Below are positions 1 through 10,219 of a DNA stretch of 64,000 bases, piece after piece. Numbering within the stretch: the stretch's first letter is position 1; each line of letters opens with the position of its first letter. Source of the stretch: Heterostelium multicystogenum. Its lineage: Eukaryota; Evosea; Eumycetozoa; Acytosteliales; Acytosteliaceae. The stretch spans positions 1-64,000 of the forward strand of contig RCNN01000084.1 in NCBI GenBank assembly GCA_003667245.1. Direction: 5' to 3'. The translations under genes were made by a program, and so were the position numbers. Under the pieces are notes generated by a model. That model made no database searches. It was not told the origin of the DNA and saw nothing but the letters and a program-made list of their open reading frames with translations.

Positions 1-416
1 AGTGATTGGAGTGAAAGTCTGGTTTTTAAGAATGATCTGGAACTTCTTTTTTCTGCACTTATTTTTGAAAAACCAAAATCAAAGTTATTATCAAACACCA
101 AATTATTTTTTAAAATCAAAAATTAAAAAATTTTATTGCTTTAAATTTGTTATTTATTATTGTTATTATTATTATTATTATTACAAGTTACCTTGTTGTT
201 GTGTCTTGTCTTGTTTGTCTTTTATAATCAAGTAGATCGATATTACCCATCAATAACAATAGTAGTATAGTCGTCGTAAACAGTTAATTCATAGTATTTA
301 CATTGAAGTAAAGTGAATTAGATAACGTGTTGTTATAGATAGATTAGTAGATTAGATTTAGATTATATGATACTTTTTAGTTGAATTGTTTACATTAGAT
401 TTGTATAAGCATAGTC
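1..416. other. Left-edge intergenic DNA
   Basis: No supportable gene. AT-rich, with an ATT microsatellite at about 161-183 and a TTG-rich stretch after it. The only open frame here (about 77 codons) is low-complexity Phe/Tyr/Cys with no ATG context and is not credible. It probably holds the upstream region of the ubiquitin E2 variant gene that begins at 417. Confidence 0.6.
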
Positions 417-1000
417 ATGTCAGTTTTTACCACGTAATTTCAGATTACTTTGCAGAGTTGGAAAAGGAGAAGGGTTTGGGTGATGGTTCAGTATCATATG
501 GTTTAGAATCACCAGAGGACACCCTATCTCAGTTCATGGATTGGTACAATCATTGGTCCAAATCAAGTATGTATTGTAACACCATTAATTATAACCGCTA
601 TGCATCAAAGATACTATCATGATTGGTATTCCATATGTTATTTGCGGCTGACTTTGAATACAGTCAACTTAACTAACACTTATAAACTTCATCTTTAATA
701 ATATCTGTATAACTAATGTATCGATTAACAGTCACAACATGAAAATAGAATTTATAATTTAAAGATATTTTGTGATAAAGACTATCCAAACAAACCACCA
801 AGTGTTAAATTTGAATCGAGAATCAATATTCCATGTGTAAAACCACAGACAGGTGTTGTAGAGCAAAGAATTTCGCATTGTTGAAAGATTGGAGTGAAAA
901 AACAACCATCGAAACTATTTTGTTGGAGTTGAGACGTGAAATGTCTGCTCCTGCAAACAAAAGTTGGTACAACCACCCGAAGGATCTTATTTTTAAATAA
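417..1000 (+). CDS. Ubiquitin E2 variant (UEV, Mms2/UBE2V-like)
   Basis: Catalytically inactive E2-like protein of about 139 residues. In the family it pairs with Ubc13 to build K63-linked ubiquitin chains for DNA-damage tolerance and signalling. Visible blocks in family order: [54 protein letters not shown] and ILLELRREM. The position where active E2s have the catalytic Cys carries none, as expected for a UEV. One intron, 567-731 (GTATGT..ACAG). Start ATG at 417 gives MSVLPRNF. Four frame breaks are needed: an extra T near 424, an extra T near 459, one near 534 and one near 865. The two T cases are homopolymer miscounts. Family assignment is sure. I cannot separate Mms2 from Uev1 type, since one gene usually serves both roles in simple eukaryotes. 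Confidence 0.85.
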
Positions 1001-1629
1001 TTCATAGTTGATAAATAATAAACTACTATAGAACCAAAATAACTACAACATCCTACTACCAATAGCTCCTACATCTTCTTAAACAAACCAACTCAACATC
1101 ACCACCAACCAACATTCGTCGCCAATATAGATAGTCAAGTCAATGGTCCAAGTTCGAAGAAGAAACAATATATCTTATTCACTCAAACCATTCAACTCAA
1201 CTCAACTCAAACAAACATACATGTAAAGATATCAAAATATAATTAAAATAATAATCATTATTATTAGTTATACTGCTAATCATATTATAATCTCTCACTT
1301 AACTGAACACTCTATCACTTTTGTTGAATAGCATCACTCAAAGCTTGGTTTTTATCTTTGTATATGCACAGGATTACTCTGAGTTGACCCATAAACTTTA
1401 AAAGCATTTGAATGAGCAATCTCAAAAGATGATCATGATGATCTTAGACTTATGTTTAAAATATTTTTTAATATTTATTACTATGTTTATCATCTTATAA
1501 TTATATTGTTGATTATTAATGAATGAGTATCATTTGTTTTGATTTGTATTGATTTGTATTGCAGTTTGTTGGTTGTTATTTTGGATTTATCAAGTACTAA
1601 GTAAGATTTGTAAAATTAAAATGATTATT
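1001..1629. other. Intergenic, convergent 3' ends
   Basis: Lies between the convergent ends of the UEV gene and cytochrome c1. CAACTCAA-type short repeats occur around 1185-1215 and AT-rich tracts follow. Small open frames here are antisense shadows or low complexity. I see no gene. Confidence 0.6.
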
Positions 1630-3539
1630 TTAATCCTTGAATTGGATCTTACGTGATTTGACCGTGCTCCACTTCAAACGCTTCCAGTAAAACATTGGAA
1701 CGGCGATCAATGAGAGACCGAGAATAATCTTTATACCTAATTTCTTTCTGTCGTCGTGCTCTGGCTCGGATGCCCAGGCGAGAAAGTTGAGACGTCCTTG
1801 GCCATCTGTGAGACGGAGGCCTCAGTTCCGTCGTCGAATTCGACTTGACCCTCAGATAATGGTGGAGCCATAGCAATCTTGGTACCTGGGAAGTATGGGT
1901 TGAAATATTGTCCCTGGGTGATCTTGACACCAGTGGGTGGGTCGACGTAGGTGGTCAACAATGAGAAGACGTAGTCCTCGTGACGTCCACGTGCCTTGAT
2001 GACCAATGACATATCGGGTGGCAAAGCACCATTATTTGAGAAACGTGCAGCATTTTGGTTTGGATATGGTTTTGGGTGATAGTCAGTGATAGCACCCTTA
2101 CGCTCGAACATTTCACCCTCTGAATCTGGACCATCCATAACCTAATAATAGCATTATTACAATCAAAGTGAACAATAACAACAGCACGAACAGTAACAGT
2201 TTGAATGGTAGTGATGAATGAATATTAGTATATAAAACTTAAGAGAATAATGCTCATTCTTAAATTATACATACGGTCAACTCGGCGGTCATGGCCTTCA
2301 TTTCATCGGAGGTGTAAGCAACATCGATCAAATGACGGTATGAGATCATATCGAGACTGTGACAGGTTGAACAGACTTGAGTGTATACTTGATGTCCACG
2401 ACGAATGGAAGCATGATCGAATGATTGCCATGGGAAACGATGGTTCCATGGGAACTCTGGTGGTTGAGCAAAGTCATCTGACAAGAAAACGCTACCAGTG
2501 GCGAGTGAAGCACCAGTCAAAGCTGAAGCAGCACCAATGATGAGCTTGGCCTATTATTATTATCATGATAGTATTGATATGTTAATTCATTGCTGTACTT
2601 TTGTTTTTTTTTCACAAAAAATATTATTATTATTTTTAATATGTAATATTGGTGTTGTTGTTGCTTGTTCCAAACATCATATCAGCATCTTCAGCCTCAT
2701 CATCATCATCATCACATCAGACTTTTATCAACCAACATATGTTATGTTTATCTGTATCTCGCCTCTAATCATCATCATCATCTTCTCTTCATCATCATCT
2801 TCTTCTCATATCTGTAATATCTTTTTTTAAACTTTAGATCTGTTATATTTCAATTCGGTGATCTGTGCTCAAATTTAGCTTTTGTTGATGTTTGATGTGA
2901 GGGTGCTTCTGTTGTTGATGGATGACGGGACTGATGCTAAATGATCTTGTTTGTTCTAAGTACAATGTTCTTGTTGTCTAGATATACGATAGTCGGACAA
3001 ATAATAGTTTCCATATGTTTGATGAGTTGTGTCATTTTGATGATCCATGATCATGCATTCATACTGTGGCTTGATAGTGCTATATATAATGATGATGATG
3101 CTTGTTGATTAATGTATGTTTTATACCTACATTCTTTCTTAAATGGTTGAACATGGTTGTCTGAGTTTTACTACTTTCAGGTTAATAATATAATTATCTA
3201 AGAGAGTTCGTAAGTTCAATTGGGTTTTGTTTTGATGAGTGGGGTGGTTTTGATGATCTAGAACTACAATATGAAGTGTTGGTGTAATGAACTACAACTC
3301 AATACTTCGATCTATTATTGTCAAATAAAATGCTGTGATACTGATAATAATAATATGTATTGGTTGATTCTCGAGAATCAGAATTGCTGCCTCCTTTTTC
3401 AAAGCGATATATCACAGTGTGTGATTACTGATGATGAATGAATGTAAAAAATTTTAATTTTCAAAAAAATAAATCAAAAAATGAAAAAAAAAATCAATTG
3501 CCAAGTAACGTTGTAATGAGGTGGACTCACTTTGCTCAT
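1630..3539 (-). CDS. cyc1: Cytochrome c1, mitochondrial complex III
   Basis: Haem subunit of the cytochrome bc1 complex, passing electrons from the Rieske protein to cytochrome c on the inner mitochondrial membrane. About 265 residues. The haem c motif is VCSTCH (CxxCH). It is followed by the family blocks [49 protein letters not shown] and FDDGT. A C-terminal anchor (about 20 hydrophobic residues ending FYWKRLKW) and a basic tail follow. Three exons: 3539-3531 (only Met-Ser-Lys), 2550-2275 and 2141-1630. The first intron is about 980 bases, far longer than others here. One frame break near 1787, a missing T in a T run just before the AWASEPEH block. The bipartite mitochondrial presequence seen in other eukaryotes is short here: residues 1-25 are only mildly hydrophobic. 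Confidence 0.93.
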
Positions 3540-4108
3540 GTCACTATTATTTATTGTTATTAAACAACCGATACCCCACTATGGCTACGACCAACCAACC
3601 ACTTTATCTCTTCGAAATCTGTTGTTTATTTATTTATGTCCAACTTTAAAGTTGGATAATGTGACAACGCTGTGACTTATGAGTTTATCTTTTTGAATAG
3701 GGTATATTAAACGAGTAATGAATAATAATCACTGGAAACATGTCTTGAGTATGAGATCATCATGGATGTGAATGCCTTCATTTGAATAGCGTATGAATGT
3801 TTCTTGTTATTGTTGTGATTTAGAGTACAATTAATAGAAACTACACACTTAAGTATAAGTGATTTGGTTTGGCTGCAACCATTGTTGTTGATGATTATGA
3901 CTTTTGCAACTTGAGTTTTTTTGATTTGGGACCAACCACTAAGTTTTTTATATTAAAAGCAATTTGGTGAGATTGGTTGTTTGATTGATTGATTGAGTGA
4001 TTGATTGATCAGTTCAGTTTGATTTGATCAGCATTGTATTTTTAATAATCTAGATTATTCAGTTTAAGAAATAATAATATTTAAGGAAGAGATAGTAAAA
4101 GGAAAGAT
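3540..4108. promoter_or_regulatory. Divergent promoter region, cyc1 / lst8
   Basis: The region between the divergent starts of cytochrome c1 and LST8. It holds an ATTG tetranucleotide run at about 3981-4010 and AT-rich runs near 4040-4085. No open frame of note. The promoter role is inferred from position only; I see no clear box. Confidence 0.4.
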
Positions 4109-5297
4109 ATGCCAGGAGGAATTATACTTGCAACCGCCAGTTATGATCATACTATAAAGTTTTGGGATCCACCCAGTGGTGGATGTTATAGATCAATCGA
4201 TTGCGGTGATTTTGTAGGTAGATGACGACGACAAGGAAGCAGGTTGCCACAACACTCATACTTATGTCTCTCTCTTAGCATATCAATAGACTAGAGATAA
4301 CAGCAGATAAACACTATATCGCAGCTGCCGGACACCCAAACCAAGTTGTTTGAAGTAAACTCCAACAATAACAACCCTGTATGTCTCTTTATTCACATTG
4401 CTCGCTACATTCGTTTGAATGATGAATTGCTTACTTTGCTCTTGCTATTCTATTGTATTGTAACGCTATCTAGGTAACAAGTTTCGACGGTCATAAGGTC
4501 AATGTAACATCGGTTGGATTTCAGAAGGAGGGCAAGTGGATGTATACAGGCTCTGAGGATGGTACTGTGAAGATTTGGGATATCAAAGCTCCAGGATGCC
4601 AGCGTGATTACGAGTGCAATGCACCTGTGAATTGTGTTGTTCTGCATCCCAATCAGGCAGAGCTGATATCAGGTGATCAAAACGGCAGCATCAGAGTGTG
4701 GGATCTCATCTCCAATACATGCAGTCGTGAGTTGGTGCCAGACGGGGAGAATGGTATCACTTCATTATCGATCAGCTCCGATGGTTCCATGGTGGTGGCT
4801 TCGAACACCAAAGGAAAGTGTTTTGTATGGCACCTCGGTGAAGACGACACCTCAAGATTCGATCCACTCCACAAGATCGAAGCACACAACGCACCCATCC
4901 TCAAATGTTTATTTTCACCAGACACCAAGTAGGTATCATCTTTGACTTGTACAAGGTCAGCCATCTTATTCTCTTGGATGGCCACCAACAGTAGTGATAG
5001 TAATGAATATAGCGCTAACATGTAGTTCTTACTTGTCTATAGGTTGTTGGCAACAGCATCTGCAGATCATACAGTTAAATATGGAATACAAAGAAATTCA
5101 ATGTAATACAGACACTCAATGGACATCAACGTTGGGTTTGGGATTGCTCATTCTCAAACGACTCTGCGTATCTTGTCACTGGATCAAGTGACCAAATGGC
5201 AAAGCTATGGGATTTACATCAAGGTGAATCTGTCAAAACCTACTCTGGACACAGCAAGGCTGTCAACGCAGTTGCACTCAATGATTTACCACGTTAA
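4109..5297 (+). CDS. lst8: LST8, WD40 subunit of TOR complexes
   Basis: Seven-bladed WD40 propeller of about 304 residues that binds the TOR kinase domain in TORC1 and TORC2. The order of blocks matches mLST8: [14 protein letters not shown] at the N terminus, [50 protein letters not shown]-like [37 protein letters not shown] and [15 protein letters not shown]. It ends [14 protein letters not shown]. Introns at about 4214-4278, 4379-4473 and 4929-5042. Frame breaks near 4345 and near 5082, the second a missing A in an A run (AAA ATA read as AAATA). Full length compared with the family; only the breaks are odd. Confidence 0.93.
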
Positions 5298-5653
5298 GCT
5301 TTAGGAACTCATTTCTCTTACAAGCAATTAATTATCAAAATAACTCATACATAATCGATCATAATCATAGAAGCAACACTGCAAATGCATCAGAATCTCA
5401 CAATGCACAAGCACAAGCACAAGTACAAAACATAACATAGCGTCGACGTTACATCCACACCTATCCTTCATCCTATGGTGGACATCCAACATCATAATCA
5501 TAACACCATCCACAATGTAATCTTACAACAATACATTTCTTGTAAAATAAAATAAGTTCTTAGCAATCCATAGCACAATTTCCTGAGAATGCGAATCATA
5601 GCTTTGCATGCATTGACCGAATGGGTATGGTTGGCAATAGATTAACTGATTGA
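5298..5653. other. Intergenic between convergent lst8 and cwc15
   Basis: Short 3' intergenic region. Contains a CACAAG hexamer repeat at about 5404-5425. No coding signal on either strand. Confidence 0.5.
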
Positions 5654-6550
5654 TTACTTTATATATTTGGTTAAGAACTTTCGAGCAAAATCATTTCTAG
5701 TTGTGTCGTTAATAAATCTTTTCTTTGTTACAGGTTCATCTCTTGCTTGATTCTTAAATACAGAGTCGTCGTACCACCTAGATTAATTGATTGATTAAAA
5801 ATAGGAATTGATTGGATTGTTAGTTGGTCGCCTCCAGTCAGTCCCTGAGTAATGGAATCATACTTTTTTTTCATCGAATAGTCACTGTTGTTGTTCATTA
5901 ATGGATTGCTTGACAGTAGTTTCTCTTGTCTAGCGAGTTTCTCGCTGTCTGCTTCTTCCATTTGCTTTCTCTTGAGTGCTTCAGCCTTTTCTTTCTTTAG
6001 TTTCTCCAGCTCTCTCATGAGCTCTTCTTCATCATCTTCACTGTCGTCGGAATCACTGCTGTCGTTATCATTTTCATCTTGACTATCATCATCAACTTGT
6101 ATCGGTGTCATCTGCATCTATATTCTTTCTTTTGGGGTATGGATGAAGCAGTGGACGTTGTAGATGTAGTTGTTCTATTTCTAATTTCTCCTCCTCTTCT
6201 TCTTCTCCATCTTCTCTATCATCATCATCTCTATTATCTCTATCATCACCTCTATTTTTAGTTTCTCTAAATTCTTTTCTTGCTTCTAATAATTGTTTTT
6301 GTTTTATCTCCAATTGTTCTAATCTCTCTTTTTCATTTTGTTCCTTCTCACGTTCTTCCAACGCCTTCTTTCCAACATCATCTCTAGATTCATAGCAAAC
6401 CAATCAACAACAAGTTAGTGATTCAGCTACACTCCAGTAACAAAGTAATCTATCCCTATCAGAATTCTAAATAACCTACCTGAACTTCAATTTAGTATGA
6501 GAAGCAATATCCTTTGAAGAGTACAACTTTGATCTATATTTATCCGACAT
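5654..6550 (-). CDS. cwc15: CWC15 (AD002) spliceosome protein
   Basis: Component of the Prp19/NTC-associated core of the spliceosome, about 237 residues (human 229). N-terminal [18 protein letters not shown] matches the family's YSSRDLPSHTKIKYR block. Residues about 30-80 form a charged coiled coil. A NIDADD motif and an acidic stretch follow, then a Lys/Glu helix ([16 protein letters not shown]), the LLSSNPLMN motif, and the C-terminal [12 protein letters not shown] and [21 protein letters not shown] blocks. Introns: 6384-6479 and 5778-5863. One break near 6094, an extra T in AAGTTGATGAT, between the DADD motif and the acidic run. Its start at 6550 faces the NDUFB9 start, so the two share a promoter interval of about 290 bases. 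Confidence 0.92.
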
Positions 6551-6839
6551 TATCTCTCTCTATCTATCTATATATATATCTTTAAATAAGGTCGTCTTAA
6601 CGAGCACTAAATAAACTAACTATTAATATAACAACTACTCAATTTCATTTGCGAAATTAATTAAAGAGAGTCTGCATGTGTGAAAAAGAAAATTAATTTT
6701 TTTCAATTATTATTTCGATTTTTTTGTTTTTTTTCATTTAGTCTGACTGTGACTACCCTTGGTTGATCAATCAGTAATAGTTGTAATCATATTACTTACT
6801 GTAAAGCAACAGCAGCAAAAATCACCATTATTAGATAAG

Positions 6840-7371
6840 ATGTCACTTTCACATGCACAAAAAGTGATTAGATTGTACCGTAAGAGTATCAAGTCCATTA
6901 GAGACTACTCTGAGGACTACGATTGGTTCTTGGCAAACGCCCTCCAATTGCGTAATACATTGAAGGCAAGAAAGAATGAAACAAACCCATTCTTGATTCA
7001 ACAACACATGAAGGATTTCGAAAACTTTGCCAACTACTGGGAACACCCAGATCCATATATTCGTATGTACATCATAAATACAGCACAGGATAGCGAGCAG
7101 AGCAATCAAATCAACAGCAGTGCTGTCATCACAACCTTCGCCTTTCCATCATACTAATGCCAGCACACCATTATTATTCACTCGGTTCTTATAGCATGTG
7201 ATGCACCAGGAGGATCTAAATGGCAAAGAAATATCCCACCTCCCAAATGGGTAATTATCATCATCATCATCATCATCATCATTACATCGATCATTAATAT
7301 ACTTATCATTGATCTTCAACCATTAAATTTAGGCTGTTAATCCAAAGTCACATTTGTTGAACGAAGATTAA
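6840..7371 (+). CDS. ndufb9: NDUFB9-like complex I subunit (LYR family)
   Basis: Accessory subunit of mitochondrial NADH:ubiquinone oxidoreductase, LYR-motif family. About 105 residues, shorter than the 179 of human. The LYR motif is in VIRLYRKSIKSIRDY (residues about 8-22), followed by the helix LANALQLRNTLKARKNETNPF and the WEHPDPYI block. After the intron come DAPGGSKWQRNIPPPKW and AVNPKSHLLNED. Introns 7063-7194 and 7251-7332; the second carries an ATC microsatellite. One frame break near 7198, a base missing just after the first acceptor. ATG at 6840 gives MSLSHAQKVIRLYRKS, which aligns with the family; in-frame upstream codons lack ATG. Confidence 0.88.
7256..7283. repeat. ATC microsatellite in an intron
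   Basis: About nine ATC units within the second intron of the NDUFB9-like gene. Such trinucleotide runs are common in dictyostelid noncoding DNA. Confidence 0.8.
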
Positions 7372-7672
7372 ATTTAGATAAGGAAAGCATAATAAATACA
7401 ACCAATACAATTATTCAATTTAAACAAAGAAAACACCACCAGCAAGAGTAGATAGTCAGCAGTTAGTAGATAGAACAGATAGATATGCATTAAGCATCGA
7501 TATCAACATCATCATCATGTTTATTAAATAAACAATCATTCATCGAATGAATGTAATATATAATAATAATAATAATAATAATTACAGAATACTCTCTAGT
7601 TTAGATTATTTAGTCAAAGCCATTACAATAATAGTTACATTTTATTGTTGTTGTTGTTATTGTTTACACTAG
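7372..7672. other. Intergenic, convergent ends
   Basis: Between the NDUFB9-like gene and the unknown minus gene. Holds an AAT run at about 7560-7582 and GTT runs at 7645-7660. No gene seen. Confidence 0.55.
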
Positions 7673-8621
7673 TTAATGGTAGCCTATAAATTTGCCATCA
7701 GTTTTTTCTACTAAATAGGAAGATGTAATTTGCAGGAATTTATCTTTTTCTATTAGATTGCCTGTATTGTGGCAGTAAAGATTCTTGATGGTATCGACAG
7801 GGATTGATAGTTTGTCTGCGATGGCCTTCTTGTACAGTTCGATGGTCTTGGTTTTAGGAACATCAAAGATTTGATAGAGATTTTGATCTTTGTGGATTAA
7901 TACTTTGTTGGGATTAGGCTCATCGTCTTCGGGAACACAATCCATTTCGATCGTCGGTCCATGTTCTCCAGCTTGGTTAGAATAGATCGTCTTTGAGCAA
8001 GACTGCTTCAATGGATCCCACTTGACCACCTCATAGGTTTCGAACACTCCTGTCTCCAAATTCAGCTTGATGTTCTTGATGACCAGTACTCTCGGTTTGA
8101 TTAAAATCAGTTCTTTTGCTTTGCCATCAGATCCAACATCGAAGGACGTACCTACTATTTGGGAATAGTGCATTTCATATTCCACCATCGTCAAGACATT
8201 GTTGGACATCTTATCAATGCTTCTCAAGATGGCATGAGGAATAATTTCACCCCGCATTGCCATGTAGTTGAGGGACGGTGAACGATCACATACATTCTTT
8301 CTACATATAAATTGTCTTACAGAAGGTTGGTTTTTCCTTTCTGGACTTGAGAAAACATTGTGAGAAAAAATTACAAGTTCCATCCATTGTGAAACTATCT
8401 CCTTGTATCTCTCTGTTATGAGGTCCTCTGAAGTCTCATTTCTATTTTTTTTTTTCAGGTTGGTTGTTTCTAGGCTGGTCATCATTGGTTTCGTCGGTTT
8501 CCCTGGTTGGATTTAGCAAACTCATAAACAAATCCTTTTGATTTTCAATCGTTGGAATTTGAAAGTCATTGCTATTGACATTGACATCCACTGGAATCCA
8601 CAAAGATATCCATTCTTTCAT
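7673..8621 (-). CDS. Uncharacterised protein, ~315 aa
   Basis: I do not recognise the family. Start taken at ATG 8621 (MKEWISLWIPVDVN). The first about 70 residues end in a polar Asp/Asn/Lys stretch. A run of eleven T (A on the coding strand) at about 8446-8456 breaks the frame there. The long second part is a soluble, mixed alpha/beta-looking protein without signal peptide or membrane segment. It has blocks such as RGEIIPHAILRSIDKM, EMHYSQIVGTSFDVG and VLVIKNIKLNLETGVFETY. The last about 70 residues (KVLIHKDQNLYQIFDV through SSYLVEK) have the spacing of a ubiquitin-like beta-grasp fold, but this is only a guess. Same strand as the next two genes, GNAT and INTS11. Coding status is well supported by length and composition. 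Confidence 0.7.
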
Positions 8622-8950
8622 GCTTAGAGAATGAAGAGTTTTTGGTTTTGGTTTAGTTTTTGGTTTAAGTATGAATGTAATCCTTAAATAATTACACTTT
8701 GATTGGGTTATTTTGGTGTATTTTTCGTTACGAAATATTATTAATAAAATCCAGAAATTCTCCAACCTCTTACTTTTTTTTTTCAGAAAAAAAAAGTGAA
8801 ATCTCATGATTCAAATCTGAATAGACTGAACCTTTATTGTCTGTCACAACACAAGTTTCAATATAATTTATAGGTGTATACTATCATCAACTTGTGTGAA
8901 TTCCTAATGTTAAAGAAGCTGGAAATGATTCGATCAAGTTTAAAGCTGGG

Positions 8951-10017
8951 CTAGCGTTGACCTGCTTTTGTGACTCTGCCAAGGAACCAACAACTTTTAG
9001 CTGGTAGCACTTTGTATCCGATTGATTTGAATAGGGCATGTGATGCGGCATTATCAACAGAAATGAATACATATGGATTGTATTCGTTTTTTTCTAGTAA
9101 CTTGATGAGGATGCTAGCTACTACTTTCTTTCCATACCCTTGATTTCTAAATGTAGTTGGTGTATACAAGGCACCTGCGTTGCCATCGGTATACTGTATG
9201 ATCCACGATGCCATTTCACCATTGACCCTCAAACAGCTTGTCAAAGAATTTTGAGCTGTCCATTTCATGAATGCTAAGCTATAGGCACTTCTATTCGACC
9301 AATTGGAATCTAAAGATGATAGCTATATTAGTAGATCATAGAGAACTGAGTTATTTCCTTACATACTAATAGTTTCAGCATCTATTTCAGAGGCTTGAGA
9401 AATTATATATTTATCTCCTTCGTCGTTGATTATGGATTTTAGTTCTATGATTTTTTGTTCTACATCTGGGACATCAATCAAACAAAAGTTATAGATATCT
9501 GGAAACTTGAGTACTTCTATTCCTTGGTCCTTAAAGACTTTCGTTAATATGTCGAACTCTGTTGTCCCCACTGAAGAGAATACTATCGTATCACTTCATT
9601 CCAAAGTAATTAGATTTCAATCAAAGAAAATGCAGGGATAAATTCAACTTACGTTGTTATCTCATTTAAATGATATAATACACCAAAGTTTGTAAAAGGA
9701 TATTCAGTTGTTTCCAGACTAATTTGATCTTTGTAAGGTATGAGGAATCCGCGTTTCCAATCATGGTTCGATAGAAATTGTGTGAGTCTCTTTAGATTAT
9801 TCTTGTGGTAAATAGAGAATTGACCACGAACTCTATCGACTAAAAAAACGATAGTTGGTTGATCAACATCGTCTACAAAGAAATAATAGTTGAGACCACC
9901 TTTAAGAATCAGTTGTACATAGAGTCTTTCTTTAAAAACGAAACCATCTATCTTCTTCAATAGGAAAGAAGGTGACTTCACATATTGTAATCTAAGTTCA
10001 TTTTCTATTGATATCAT
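8951..10017 (-). CDS. GNAT-family N-acetyltransferase (FR47-like)
   Basis: Predicted acyl-CoA-dependent N-acyltransferase of about 308 residues. The C-terminal half carries the GNAT core: MASWIIQYTDGNAGALYTP, then the acyl-CoA pyrophosphate loop RNQGYGKKV (R/QxxGxG type) starting a helix, VFISVDNAASHALFKSIGYK (motif B, with the usual ASxxLFxxxGY pattern) and the end block WFLGRV. The N-terminal half (residues about 1-190) resembles the extra domain of glycine-N-acyltransferase/FR47-like proteins. Three exons: 10017-9653, 9570-9367 and 9309-8951. One frame break at the start of exon 2, an extra base in a GGGG run near 9568. The substrate cannot be read from the sequence. It lies tandem between the unknown gene and INTS11, on the same strand, about 200 bases from the INTS11 stop. 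Confidence 0.8.
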
Positions 10018-10219
10018 CGTCTGATTCTATTTTTCTAGAACAACAAAAATTATTACTTGAAGAGGTAATAAATCTTTGATTTAATTTGCAATGAATCACC
10101 AGAACGAAATGATCAGATTTTTTGTAAAAGAATGTGGTGGCTGAGAAGCACTCACCAAATTTGGCAAAGATTTGTGAAGATGTAATTCAATTTATATCTA
10201 TATTCCAGTTGGATCCAAT

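Noticed and set aside
2..235. 77-codon frame at the left edge
   Set aside because: Low-complexity Phe/Tyr/Cys from ATT and TTG runs, no start context, no family.
2498..2830. 110-codon plus-strand frame
   Set aside because: Lies antisense to cytochrome c1 exon 2 and then in its intron; Ile/Ser runs come from ATC repeats.
8951..9571. Two separate small genes on the minus strand
   Set aside because: Good GT..AG introns and continuing GNAT domain join them, with 9649-10017, into one gene.
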